From an uncultured Neisseria sp. (GTDB lineage: Bacteria; Pseudomonadota; Gammaproteobacteria; Burkholderiales; Neisseriaceae), in the NCBI GenBank assembly GCA_947097615.1, contig CAMURX010000032.1, forward strand, positions 1 through 12,503: a stretch of 12,503 nucleotides of DNA, read 5' to 3'. Below are positions 1 to 7,695 of this stretch, in pieces. Numbering within the stretch: the first letter of the stretch is position 1; the number at the start of each line of letters is the position of its first letter. A program made the position numbers and the translations under genes. The notes under the pieces are model-generated. The model was not told where the DNA came from and made no database searches. It saw only the letters and a list, made by a program, of their open reading frames with translations.

Positions 1-116
1 TGCGCCCGATTTACAGCAAAACCGCCGCCTACGGCCACTTCGGCCGCGAAGAGCCCGAGTTCACGTGGGAGCGCACCGACAAAGCCGCCGCGCTCAAAGC
101 CGCCGCAGGGCTGTAA
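1..116 (+). CDS. metK: S-adenosylmethionine synthase, C-terminal end (partial)
   Basis: This is the last 37 codons of MetK, which makes S-adenosylmethionine from ATP and methionine in the cytoplasm. The reading frame starts at base 3 and ends at TAA 114-116. The visible residues include [15 protein letters not shown] followed by FTWERTDKA and a final AAAGL, which is the characteristic C-terminus of the bacterial enzyme (the E. coli protein has the same AAYGHFGRE and WEKTDKA blocks). The catalytic part lies upstream of the window. A DUS hairpin follows the stop codon within ten bases. Identification is by recalled family sequence, and the match is strong despite the short length. Confidence 0.93.
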   Translation, partial: RPIYSKTAAYGHFGREEPEFTWERTDKAAALKAAAGL

Positions 117-124
117 AGCGTAAC

Positions 125-168
125 AAAGGCCGTCTGAAAAGCATTTTTTGCGTTTTCAGACGGCCTTT
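125..168 (+). terminator. DUS inverted-repeat terminator after metK
   Basis: A perfect 16-bp stem (125-140 with 153-168) surrounds a 12-base loop and ends in TTTT. The arms hold a + DUS at 127-138 and a - DUS at 155-166. Paired DUS acting as intrinsic terminators are well known in Neisseria. The DUF1176 gene starts only 25 bases later. Confidence 0.85.
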
Positions 169-193
169 TCAGATTGTTTCAAAAGGAAAATCC

Positions 194-1306
194 ATGAAAT
201 CCCCCGTCCTTATCCCCGTACTCTCCCTCCTTCCTGCCGCCGCCTTCGCGCTGGGTTATCATCCTGGTCCCGACTACCGCGTCGCCCCGCCCGCCGCTTC
301 GCAGGGCTTTTATGAAAGCTACCAAGACTGGGATGCCGCCTGCGACAACACCGGCACCTGCCGCATCGCCGGTTATCAGGGCGACGGGGAGATCGAACAT
401 CCCGTATCGGTATTGTTCACGCGCCAAGCGGGCAGCAATGCGCCGGTGGTCGGGCAAATCGCCGTTGCCCCCGATTTCACCGACAACGCCTCCGATTTGA
501 AGCTGGCAGACAAAAGCGAATTGCGGCTCAACGGCAAAACGCTCGGCACGCTGCGCTTTAACCAAGACGGCTACGGCAAACTCAGCAGCGCGCAAACCCA
601 AGCCCTGCTTGCTGCCCTGCGACGCGACGCGAAAATCGAAGTCGTGTCGGGCGCACAAAAATGGACGCTGTCGGACAAAGGTGCGGCGGCGGCGATGTTG
701 AAGGTTGACGAGTTCCAAGGCCGTCTGAACACGCCTTCCGCGCTGATAGGCAAAGGGCAGAGTAACCGCGCCGTGTTGCCGCCACAAGCTGCGCCGAAAA
801 TCCGCGCAACAGCCGTGCCGCAAAAAGGCGAATACGAACTGAAAAAAGGCACGGCCAGACACAAAACAGTCATGGCCTTGCTGCAAAAGAGCAATAACGG
901 CAGGGAAGACGGCGACCCGTTCGACCGCTGCCCCGGCCTGCACGAAGCCGAATGGCAGGGCGACATTACGGTTTACCCGCTGAACGCCAAACAGGTGCTG
1001 GTTGACACCTCGTGCATATCGGGCGCGTATCAGGGCACGAGTTTTAACGCCGTGATGGACAAAAAACTGACCCGCGTCGAACAGGTTCTGCCGCGCCAAT
1101 ACGGCGGCTTCGGCGGCTTCGACCCGAAAACCGCCACGCTGTCGGGCAGTTTCAAAGGACGTGGCTTGGGCGACTGTTGGAGCGGGCAAAGCGCGGTGTG
1201 GAACGGCCACACGTTCGTGCGCAGCAGCGAAGACACCACCGGCCAGTGCAAAGGCTTTTTGGGCGGCGCATGGACGCTGCCCCTGTTTGTCGGCAAAACC
1301 CGATAG
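194..1306 (+). CDS. DUF1176 domain exported protein
   Basis: A 370-residue protein of unknown function. The reading frame is open further upstream through the metK terminator, but ATG 194 is the likely start: it follows AAAAGGAAAA (181-190) and gives a clean signal peptide (Lys2, hydrophobic run 5-16, AFA at 17-19 with probable cleavage before Leu20). The mature part begins a DUF1176-like pattern with DWDAACDNTGTC, then GYQ and PVSVLFTR. This places it with the DUF1176 family, secreted or periplasmic proteins of roughly this length. Cysteines in CDNTGTC, in DRCPGLH and in DTSCISG could form disulfides in the periplasm. A + DUS at 718-729 is translated as QGRLN (175-179). No promoter fits between the metK terminator and this gene, so it may rely on read-through or a promoter inside the upstream hairpin region. 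Function is not known. Confidence 0.85.
   Translation: MKSPVLIPVLSLLPAAAFALGYHPGPDYRVAPPAASQGFYESYQDWDAACDNTGTCRIAGYQGDGEIEHPVSVLFTRQAGSNAPVVGQIAVAPDFTDNASDLKLADKSELRLNGKTLGTLRFNQDGYGKLSSAQTQALLAALRRDAKIEVVSGAQKWTLSDKGAAAAMLKVDEFQGRLNTPSALIGKGQSNRAVLPPQAAPKIRATAVPQKGEYELKKGTARHKTVMALLQKSNNGREDGDPFDRCPGLHEAEWQGDITVYPLNAKQVLVDTSCISGAYQGTSFNAVMDKKLTRVEQVLPRQYGGFGGFDPKTATLSGSFKGRGLGDCWSGQSAVWNGHTFVRSSEDTTGQCKGFLGGAWTLPLFVGKTR
718..729 (+). repeat. DUS inside the DUF1176 gene
   Basis: A perfect AGGCCGTCTGAA inside the coding sequence, read in the frame that gives GRLN. It is single, with no partner nearby, so it serves uptake rather than termination. Confidence 0.9.
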
Positions 1307-1317
1307 CGATAGGCAGA

Positions 1318-1356
1318 AGGCCGTCTGAAAACCGAAAACGGGTTTTCAGACGGCCT
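1318..1356 (+). terminator. DUS inverted-repeat terminator after the DUF1176 gene
   Basis: A 16-bp perfect stem (1318-1333 with 1341-1356) with a 7-base loop, starting 12 bases after the stop codon. It holds a + DUS at 1318-1329 and a - DUS at 1345-1356. The tail is CACA rather than T-rich, so termination may be weaker than at the other sites. Confidence 0.75.
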
Positions 1357-1361
1357 CACAC

Positions 1362-1389
1362 TTGCAAATCCGCCCGCAGCCGCCATAAT
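1362..1389 (+). promoter_or_regulatory. Predicted sigma-70 promoter of grxC-secB
   Basis: TTGCAA at 1362-1367 and CATAAT at 1384-1389 are 16 bases apart, 25 bases before the grxC start. The -10 box sits at the centre of a perfect inverted repeat (GCCGCCAT at 1379-1386, A, ATGGCGGC at 1388-1395). This could be an operator or simply a GC-rich discriminator. Confidence 0.6.
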
Positions 1390-1413
1390 GGCGGCCTTTG
1401 CAAGGAGAACGCC

Positions 1414-1674
1414 ATGCCCACCGTTACCCTCTACTCCGGCCCGCACTGCCCCTACTGCAATATGGCCAAAGCCCTGCTCAAACAGCTCGGCGTGCAAAAC
1501 ATCGTCGAAATCGGCGCGCACACTGACCCCGAAGCTTTTGAAACCATGCGCCAAAGTACAGGCACGCGCACCGTGCCGCAGATTTTCATCGGCGAAAAAC
1601 ACGTCGGCGGCTTCAGTGAATTGCGTGCCCTGCACAACGCCGGCCGCCTGGCCGAAATGCTGTCGGAGCAATAG
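1414..1674 (+). CDS. grxC: Glutaredoxin (Grx3-type, dithiol)
   Basis: An 86-residue glutaredoxin, a small cytoplasmic thiol-disulfide oxidoreductase that uses glutathione to reduce protein disulfides and mixed disulfides. The active site is Cys12-Pro-Tyr-Cys15, the classical dithiol motif. The conserved cis-proline loop TVP is at 53-55 and the glutathione-binding GGFSEL segment at 65-70. Length matches Grx3 proteins (about 83-87 residues). ATG 1414 is chosen because AAGGAG (1402-1407) sits six bases upstream; the frame is open further back, but that part overlaps the DUF1176 gene and its terminator. secB starts 54 bases after the stop with no strong terminator between, so the two are probably cotranscribed. 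A grx gene next to secB is also seen in other proteobacteria, as far as I recall. Confidence 0.95.
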   Translation: MPTVTLYSGPHCPYCNMAKALLKQLGVQNIVEIGAHTDPEAFETMRQSTGTRTVPQIFIGEKHVGGFSELRALHNAGRLAEMLSEQ

Positions 1675-1688
1675 ATTTTCCAACCCCC

Positions 1689-1705
1689 GCCGTCTTTCAG
1701 ACGGC
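1689..1705 (+). repeat. Small hairpin with an 11/12 DUS between grxC and secB
   Basis: A 7-bp perfect stem (1689-1695 with 1699-1705) around a 3-base loop. The right side holds the 10-base core TTCAGACGGC at 1696-1705; the outer base pair differs from the AG dialect (CC instead of CT). There is no T-tract, so it is unlikely to terminate. It may let grxC and secB be expressed at different levels. Confidence 0.5.
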
Positions 1706-1728
1706 CCAACCCAAAAGCGAGAGCAAAC

Positions 1729-2178
1729 ATGAGCGAACAAGAAAACCAGCAGGCACAGCCTGTTTTCAACCTTGAAAAAATCTACGTCAAAGACCTGTCT
1801 TTGGAAGTGCCGCACGCGCCGCGCGTCTTCCTCGAACAGGGCGAGCCCAACATCGAAATGCGTATTGCCACGCAGAGCGAAAAACTGGAAGACAACTTCT
1901 ACGACGTGTCCGTCACCGTCACCGTCACCGCCCGCCTTGGCGACGAGCGCGTGATGTTCCTCAACGAAGTGACGCAAAACGGCATTTTCCGTTTGGAAAA
2001 CATCCCCGAAGAAGACATGCAGCCCCTGCTGTCCATCGCCTGCCCGAACATCCTGTTCCCCTACGCACGCGAAACCGTGTCTTCCATCATCACCCGCGCC
2101 GGCTTCCCGCCCGTGCTGCTCGCCCCGATTAACTTTGAGGCGCTCTACCAGCAGCAGCAGGAACAGGGCAACGCCTGA
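1729..2178 (+). CDS. secB: Protein-export chaperone SecB
   Basis: A 149-residue SecB, the cytosolic tetrameric chaperone that holds precursor proteins unfolded and hands them to SecA at the SecYEG translocon. Family hallmarks are [19 protein letters not shown] near the N-terminus, the strand block [12 protein letters not shown], and [11 protein letters not shown] (105-115) followed by [19 protein letters not shown]. Length is typical. The C-terminal tail is Gln-rich (QQQQEQGNA), as in other SecB proteins. The start ATG follows GAGAGCAAAC, a modest ribosome site. The hexamer GTCACC repeats three times near 1915 and codes VTVTVT; this is a normal beta strand. The gene closes the grxC-secB unit with a strong DUS terminator. 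Confidence 0.97.
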   Translation: MSEQENQQAQPVFNLEKIYVKDLSLEVPHAPRVFLEQGEPNIEMRIATQSEKLEDNFYDVSVTVTVTARLGDERVMFLNEVTQNGIFRLENIPEEDMQPLLSIACPNILFPYARETVSSIITRAGFPPVLLAPINFEALYQQQQEQGNA

Positions 2179-2193
2179 TTCTCGATACGCGGT

Positions 2194-2239
2194 AAAAAGG
2201 CCGTCTGAAAGCTCTTTGGGGTTTTCAGACGGCCTTTTT
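2194..2239 (+). terminator. DUS inverted-repeat terminator after secB
   Basis: A 17-bp perfect stem (2194-2210 with 2223-2239), a 12-base loop and a TTTTT end. It holds a + DUS at 2198-2209 and a - DUS at 2224-2235. One of the strongest terminators in the window. Confidence 0.9.
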
Positions 2240-2270
2240 GTGCCGACGGGGTGGTGGTCATACACTTCAT

Positions 2271-2282
2271 TTCAGACGGCCT
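2271..2282 (-). repeat. Single DUS upstream of the MFS gene
   Basis: A perfect - strand DUS with no partner of its own, 31 bases after the secB terminator. It could pair with the + DUS at 2198-2209 as an alternative, longer-range hairpin. Confidence 0.85.
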
Positions 2283-2314
2283 TTGTCCGACATATCGAAA
2301 GAAGCAGCGGTTAT

Positions 2315-2343
2315 TTAGCGGCGGCGGCAAAGTTTGTTATAGT
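2315..2343 (+). promoter_or_regulatory. Predicted promoter of the MFS gene
   Basis: TATAGT at 2338-2343 is a good -10 box. TTAGCG at 2315-2320, 17 bases upstream, is a poor -35. GC-rich flanks (GCGGCGG near 2321-2327 and CCGCCGC at 2344-2350) form an imperfect dyad around the -10. Confidence 0.45.
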
Positions 2344-2382
2344 CCGCCGCTCTTGAAACCCGCACAGCGTTAAAATTATTTT

Positions 2383-3600
2383 ATGGATACGCATCAGACA
2401 CACGTCAATCCGTGGCCGGTGATTTCGGCGGCGGCCTTTATCCTCTTGGTTACCATCGGCATGAGGATGTCTTTGGGGCTGTTTGTCCAACCCGTCGTCA
2501 ACACCACGGCGCTGGGCATCGAACAGTTCAGCCTGGTGATTGCCGTGTTCCAGCTGATGTGGGGCGTGGCGCAGCCGGTGACGGGGGCGCTGGCCGACCG
2601 TTTCGGCGCGCGCAGGGTGCTGGCGGGCGGCGCGCTGCTGCTGTCGGCGGCCTGTTTTCTCGTGCCGCAGCTGCCGACGCTGTGGGGCATGATGCTGACG
2701 GTAGGCGTGCTGCTGGCTTTCGGTACGGGCGCGGGCGGCTTTTCCATCATCATGGGGCAGGTGGCGGCGAAGCTGCCGCCGCAGATGCGCGGGCTGGCTT
2801 CGGGCGCGGTGAACGCGGGCGGCTCGGCGGGGCAGTTTCTGTTTGCGCCGCTGGTGCAGGGGCTGTTGGTGCTGCCCTATGCGGGCTGGCAGGGCGTGTT
2901 TTATGTATGGAGCGGCATCGCGCTGCTGATTGTGCCCGTGGCATGGTGGCTGACGCGCGGCGGCGTTCAGACGGCCTCAGCTGCCTCGGCGCAGGCGCAC
3001 GAAGCAGGCGGCCTCAAAGGCGCGGTGGCCGCCGCTTTCCGCAACCGCAGCTATCTGCTTTTGCACGCGGGATTTTTCACCTGCGGCTTTCACATTGCTT
3101 TTTTGGTGACGCACCTGCCGACGGAAATCGCGCTGTGCGGCCTGCCGCCGTCGGTGGCCTCGGCCTCGCTGGCGGTGATCGGTTTGGCGAACATTGCCGG
3201 CTGCCTGTTTTCCGGCTGGTGCGTCGGCCGCTTCCGCGCCAAATATGTGCTCGCCGCCCTGTACGGCTCGCGCGTGCTGCTGGTGGCGGCCTACCTCGCC
3301 GCGCCGCGCACCGACATGAATTTCTACCTGTTTGCCGCCGGGCTGGGCTTTACCTGGCTGGCGACCGTCGCCCCCACCGCCGCGCTGACGGGCAAGCTGT
3401 TCGGCACGCGCTATCTGGCAACGCTGTTCGGCCTCACCATGCTCAGCCACCAAATCGGCGGTTTTCTCGGTTCGTATCTGGGCGGGCGCGTGGTGTCGGC
3501 CTTCAACGACTACGGCTGGATGTGGTATGCCGATATGGCGTTGGCGGGCGCGGCGGCGCTGCTGAACCTGCCGATACGCGAGCCGGAAGCGGAGCGGTAA
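2383..3600 (+). CDS. Major facilitator superfamily transporter, substrate unknown
   Basis: A 405-residue inner-membrane protein with about 12 hydrophobic segments, the usual MFS size. The loop after TM2 carries the MFS signature GALADRFGARR (68-78). Later segments include TIALTGKLF-like charged turns and a final short tail (REPEAER). The general look, with a first helix SAAFILLVTIGMRMSLGLF, resembles the monocarboxylate/oxalate-formate-like branch of MFS carriers, but that is an impression and no substrate can be named. The start at 2383 has no clear Shine-Dalgarno sequence (GTTAAAATTATTTT precedes it); a later ATG at 2461 would cut the first helix, so 2383 is kept. The central cytoplasmic loop between TM6 and TM7 carries a DUS translated as VQTAS (195-199). 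The gene stands alone between terminators, with its own promoter. Confidence 0.88.
   Translation: MDTHQTHVNPWPVISAAAFILLVTIGMRMSLGLFVQPVVNTTALGIEQFSLVIAVFQLMWGVAQPVTGALADRFGARRVLAGGALLLSAACFLVPQLPTLWGMMLTVGVLLAFGTGAGGFSIIMGQVAAKLPPQMRGLASGAVNAGGSAGQFLFAPLVQGLLVLPYAGWQGVFYVWSGIALLIVPVAWWLTRGGVQTASAASAQAHEAGGLKGAVAAAFRNRSYLLLHAGFFTCGFHIAFLVTHLPTEIALCGLPPSVASASLAVIGLANIAGCLFSGWCVGRFRAKYVLAALYGSRVLLVAAYLAAPRTDMNFYLFAAGLGFTWLATVAPTAALTGKLFGTRYLATLFGLTMLSHQIGGFLGSYLGGRVVSAFNDYGWMWYADMALAGAAALLNLPIREPEAER
2966..2977 (-). repeat. DUS inside the MFS gene, in the central loop
   Basis: A perfect TTCAGACGGCCT read as VQTAS. It lies in the part that codes the long cytoplasmic loop between the two six-helix halves, where sequence constraint on MFS proteins is low. 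Confidence 0.9.
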
Positions 3601-3607
3601 AACCGCA

Positions 3608-3659
3608 GGCAAAAGGCCGTCTGAAAACCCTTTTTCGGGCTTTCAGACGGCCTTTTGCC
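3608..3659 (+). terminator. DUS inverted-repeat terminator after the MFS gene
   Basis: The core stem is 3611-3626 with 3641-3656 (16 bp), extended by GGC/GCC to 3608-3659. A + DUS is at 3614-3625 and a - DUS at 3642-3653. The stem ends in TTTT. It starts eight bases after the stop codon. Confidence 0.88.
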
Positions 3660-3673
3660 ACGCGTTCCGCTGC

Positions 3674-3702
3674 TTTTGCCGCCGCCTCTTTTCCCGTAGA
3701 AT
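3674..3702 (+). promoter_or_regulatory. Predicted promoter of the ABC transporter gene
   Basis: TAGAAT at 3697-3702 matches the -10 box at five of six positions, followed by GCGGCC. The -35 (TTTTGC at 3674-3679, 17-base spacer) is weak. The transcript would start near 3709 and carry the hairpin at 3718-3751. Confidence 0.45.
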
Positions 3703-3717
3703 GCGGCCTTTTCATTT

Positions 3718-3751
3718 TTTAGACGGCCTGCGGTTGCGCAGGCCGTCTGAA
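3718..3751 (+). promoter_or_regulatory. Leader hairpin of the ABC transporter gene, DUS-based
   Basis: A stem of 12 perfect pairs (3721-3732 with 3737-3748) with a 4-base loop, extended by three more pairs or wobbles. The right arm is a perfect + DUS (3740-3751); the left arm is a DUS with one mismatch (TTTAGACGGCCT). It lies between the predicted promoter and the start codon, 22 bases before ATG 3773, so it may affect translation or act as an attenuator. No T-tract follows. Confidence 0.55.
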
Positions 3752-3772
3752 ATACGCAGAGCAAGCAACAAT

Positions 3773-5620
<1,848 letters not shown>

Positions 5621-5630
5621 ACAGGCACAG

Positions 5631-5670
5631 AGGCCGTCTGAAAAACCGAAAACGGGTTTTCAGACGGCCT
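5631..5670 (+). terminator. DUS inverted-repeat terminator after the ABC transporter gene
   Basis: The left arm is 5631-5647 and the right arm 5655-5670, with one bulged A. A + DUS is at 5631-5642 and a - DUS at 5659-5670. The tail TTGAAC is not T-rich. dprA starts 39 bases later, leaving little room for a promoter. Confidence 0.75.
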
Positions 5671-5709
5671 TTGAACAGATTCCCACACCAAGCAAAGGAG
5701 CAAACGGAT

Positions 5710-6900
5710 ATGGAACAAACAGACGAACGCCAAGCCTGGCTGAAACTCTCCCTGATGCCCCATATCGGCGCGGAAACCTTTTTGCAGCTGGTCGGCCACT
5801 TCGGCAGCGCCGCCGCCGCGTGGCAGGCCGCCTCGGACGCCGTGCGGCCGCTGCTTGCCCGCAAACAGGCGCGGGAGGCTTGGGCAAACCGGCGCGGCGA
5901 GGCCGAACGCGCCGCCGAAGCCGCCCTGCGTTGGGAAGAAGGCGAAGGCTGCCGCCTGCTGATGCTGTGCGACGGCGACTTCCCCACTATGCTCGGCGAG
6001 GGCATGACGCCGCCGCCGTTGCTCTTTGCACGCGGCAATACCGCGCTGCTGCACCGCCCGTCTGTCGCCGTGGTCGGCAGCCGCCATGCCACGCCGCAGG
6101 CAGAGCGCATCGCCCGCGACTTCGGCCGCGCCCTGTCGCAGCAGGGCATCGCCGTCGTCTCCGGCATGGCGGCAGGCATCGACACCGCCGCCCATCTGGG
6201 TGCACTTGAAGGCGCGGGCGGCACGGCGGCGGTGTGGGGCACGGGCATAGACCGCATCTATCCGCCGTCCAACAAAAACCTTGCCTACCAAATCGCCGAA
6301 CGCGGCCTGATTGTCAGCGAGTTCCCGCTGGGCACGCGGCCGCTGGCGGGCAACTTCCCGCGCCGCAACCGCATCATCGCCGCGCTGGCGCAGGCCGTTT
6401 TGGTGGTGGAAGCCGCTGTGGAATCGGGCTCGCTCATCACCGCGCGGCTGGCGGCGGAAATGGGACGCGAAGTGATGGCCGTGCCCGGCTCGATCGATAA
6501 CCCGCACAGCAAAGGCTGCCACAGGCTGATTAAAGAGGGCGCGAAACTCACCGAATCGCTGGAAGACATTCTGAGCGAATGCCCGCAACTGTTGCCAAAC
6601 GGCGCGGCTTCGTCATATTCTATAAATAGACAAACGCGGCAGAGCGCGCCGCACCCAGTTCAGACGGCCTCTGCCCCAAAGCGGCAGAGGCCGTCTGAAA
6701 CACAGGAAAAGGCGCAAACGGCAGACGGCGGCGCGTCAGACAGCCTGCTTGATAAAATGGGCTACGACCCCATACACCCCGACACTTTGGCCGAGCGGCT
6801 CGGCCTACCCGCCGCCGACATTTACGCCGCGCTGCTGGAAATGGAACTGGAAGGCCGCGTGGCAGCAGCAGCGGGCGGGCGCTACCAGAGAATCCGCTAG
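5710..6900 (+). CDS. dprA: DNA-processing protein DprA (Smf)
   Basis: A 396-residue DprA, the cytoplasmic protein that binds incoming single-stranded DNA during natural transformation and loads RecA on it. The N-terminal helical part (about 1-100) is followed by the Rossmann-like core: VAVVGSR (119-125), SGMAAGID (151-158), FPRRNRII around 217-223 and ESGSLITAR from 238. The linker, about 295-344, is low in complexity; residues 317-330 are coded by a perfect DUS hairpin. The C-terminus (345-396, SLLDKMGYDPIHPDTLAERLG onward) is the small winged-helix domain of the family. AAAGGAG (5694-5700) nine bases before ATG 5710 fixes the start. smg follows after 46 bases, as in many proteobacteria. Length is close to that of other Neisseria DprA proteins as I recall them. 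Confidence 0.95.
   Translation: MEQTDERQAWLKLSLMPHIGAETFLQLVGHFGSAAAAWQAASDAVRPLLARKQAREAWANRRGEAERAAEAALRWEEGEGCRLLMLCDGDFPTMLGEGMTPPPLLFARGNTALLHRPSVAVVGSRHATPQAERIARDFGRALSQQGIAVVSGMAAGIDTAAHLGALEGAGGTAAVWGTGIDRIYPPSNKNLAYQIAERGLIVSEFPLGTRPLAGNFPRRNRIIAALAQAVLVVEAAVESGSLITARLAAEMGREVMAVPGSIDNPHSKGCHRLIKEGAKLTESLEDILSECPQLLPNGAASSYSINRQTRQSAPHPVQTASAPKRQRPSETQEKAQTADGGASDSLLDKMGYDPIHPDTLAERLGLPAADIYAALLEMELEGRVAAAAGGRYQRIR
6659..6699 (+). repeat. DUS inverted repeat inside dprA
   Basis: A perfect 17-bp inverted repeat (6659-6675 with 6683-6699) with a 7-base loop, inside the coding sequence. The arms contain a - DUS (6659-6670) and a + DUS (6688-6699), plus the extra pairs CTGCC/GGCAG. It is translated as VQTASAPKRQRPSE (317-330) in the linker before the C-terminal domain. 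It has the geometry of the terminators in the window but no T-tract. Confidence 0.92.
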
Positions 6901-6946
6901 AAAGCGCAGGCGCGGCCGCATTACAACAAAACGAGGAAACAGCAAT

Positions 6947-7402
6947 ATGGCGGAACTCATCGCCTTTCTGATCGAACATTTCCAAGACTTCGACGCCTGC
7001 CCCTCGGGCGGCGATTTGGGCAGCCTGCTGGAAGAAGTGGGTTTCGGTGAAGACGACATCCACAAAACGCTGATGCTGATCGACGTGTTGAACGAAGAAT
7101 CGCAATGGCAGGCGGCGGAGCAGGGCAGCGGCGCGCTGCGCGTCTACTGGCCGGAAGAATGCGACCGCCTGCCGCCCGAAGTGCGCGGCCTGCTGCACCA
7201 GCTCGAACAGGCGGGCGCGCTGACTACCGGCCAGCGCGAGTTTGTCGTCAACGCCCTGATGTTCATGCCGACGGAAGAAGTGACGGCAGACACAGCCAAA
7301 GTCGTGTGCCTTTTGGTGTTGTGGGCGCAGAAGGCCGAGCTGCCCGTGCTCATCGGCGACGAGCTGATGGCCGCCCTGCACGGCAAGGCGACCATGCACT
7401 AG
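6947..7402 (+). CDS. smg: Smg family protein (DUF494)
   Basis: A 151-residue protein of the Smg/DUF494 family, small acidic proteins of unknown function found next to dprA and topA in many proteobacteria. The opening IAFLIEHF followed by GDLGSLLEEVGF, the middle EECDRLPPEVRGLLHQLEQAGAL, and the following helix QREFVVNALMFM fit the family. The start ATG 6947 follows ACGAGGAAACAG. Its TAG stop (7400-7402) coincides with the CTAG at the left edge of the first 161-bp element. The empty site rebuilt by removing the element and one copy of the duplicated target still reads ATG CAC TAG, so the insertion left the protein unchanged. dprA is directly upstream and topA downstream; whether the product works in transformation or DNA topology is not known. 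Confidence 0.9.
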   Translation: MAELIAFLIEHFQDFDACPSGGDLGSLLEEVGFGEDDIHKTLMLIDVLNEESQWQAAEQGSGALRVYWPEECDRLPPEVRGLLHQLEQAGALTTGQREFVVNALMFMPTEEVTADTAKVVCLLVLWAQKAELPVLIGDELMAALHGKATMH

Positions 7403-7562
7403 GGCGTGTTGACATTCAACTTTTGAAGCGGATTTTTTGGCATAAAACGGCAGATGCAAGGCAAAAATGCGAGCCTATGCCACCCATAGACGAGTATTTT
7501 TAACGCGGCAGATGCCGTTTTAGGACGGAAAAGCCGCCAAAATGTTGATTGTCAACACGCCC
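7402..7562 (+). mobile_element. 161-bp MITE-like element, copy 1 (between smg and topA)
   Basis: Non-coding element with perfect terminal inverted repeats GGGCGTGTTGACA (7402-7414) and TGTCAACACGCCC (7550-7562). The repeats continue imperfectly inward, and an inner hairpin is centred near 7482. CTAG flanks both ends (7399-7402 and 7562-7565). If the ends are GGG/CCC the target duplication is TA; if GG/CC it is CTAG. IS630-type elements duplicate TA (often within CTAG) and some IS5-type elements duplicate YTAR, so the parent family is undecided. It matches copy 2 in length, orientation and inner blocks (TGCAAGG, GACGAGTATTTTTAACGCGGCAG versus TACGAGCATTTTTGACGCGGCAG). I do not recognise it as a Correia element, whose ends differ. 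Confidence 0.8.
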
Positions 7563-7583
7563 TAGTGTGTATTGATAAAGCAA

Positions 7584-7662
7584 AGGCCGTCTGAAAACAG
7601 GCGGCAGACGCAGGAAAACCTTTTCAGACGGCCTCATCCCCCCTTAATGAGGCCGTCTGAAA
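7584..7662 (+). promoter_or_regulatory. topA leader with three DUS in alternating orientation
   Basis: Three perfect DUS occur in order + (7584-7595), - (7623-7634), + (7650-7661). The first two can pair (14 bp, 7584-7597 with 7621-7634, 23-base loop). The second and third can instead pair (16 bp perfect, 7622-7637 with 7647-7662, 9-base loop of CCCCCCTTA). The two hairpins exclude each other, as in attenuators. The first hairpin may be the original smg terminator. No T-tract follows the second, which ends 33 bases before the topA start. The rest of the 7563-7695 gap holds no gene. Confidence 0.6.
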
Positions 7663-7695
7663 CACCCGAAAACCATTCAGACACAGAGAAGAACG

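Noticed and set aside
1912..1930. Three GTCACC hexamers in secB as a possible phase-variable repeat
   Set aside because: The unit is a multiple of three, very short, and codes a conserved beta strand.
1030..2265. A 411-codon open frame on the - strand across the DUF1176 gene, grxC and secB
   Set aside because: It overlaps three well-supported + genes and reads through their DUS hairpins as PSEN-like peptides; no recognisable protein.
3670..3682. A 13-base match CTGCTTTTGCCGC shared with 10317-10329
   Set aside because: A match of this length is expected about once by chance in a window of this size.
2412..3722. A 436-codon + frame overlapping the MFS gene
   Set aside because: Ala/Gly/Arg-rich sequence out of frame with the transporter, which has proper helices and the MFS signature.
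7402..7562. Correia element
   Set aside because: Correia ends begin TATAGTGGATTAA; these ends begin GGGCGTGTTGACA.
7638..7643. A run of six C in the topA leader as a phase-variable tract
   Set aside because: Too short for typical Neisseria slippage, and it is simply the loop of the second hairpin.
7584..7662. CRISPR-like repeat array
   Set aside because: The repeats are DUS in alternating orientation with unequal spacing, not direct repeats with regular spacers.
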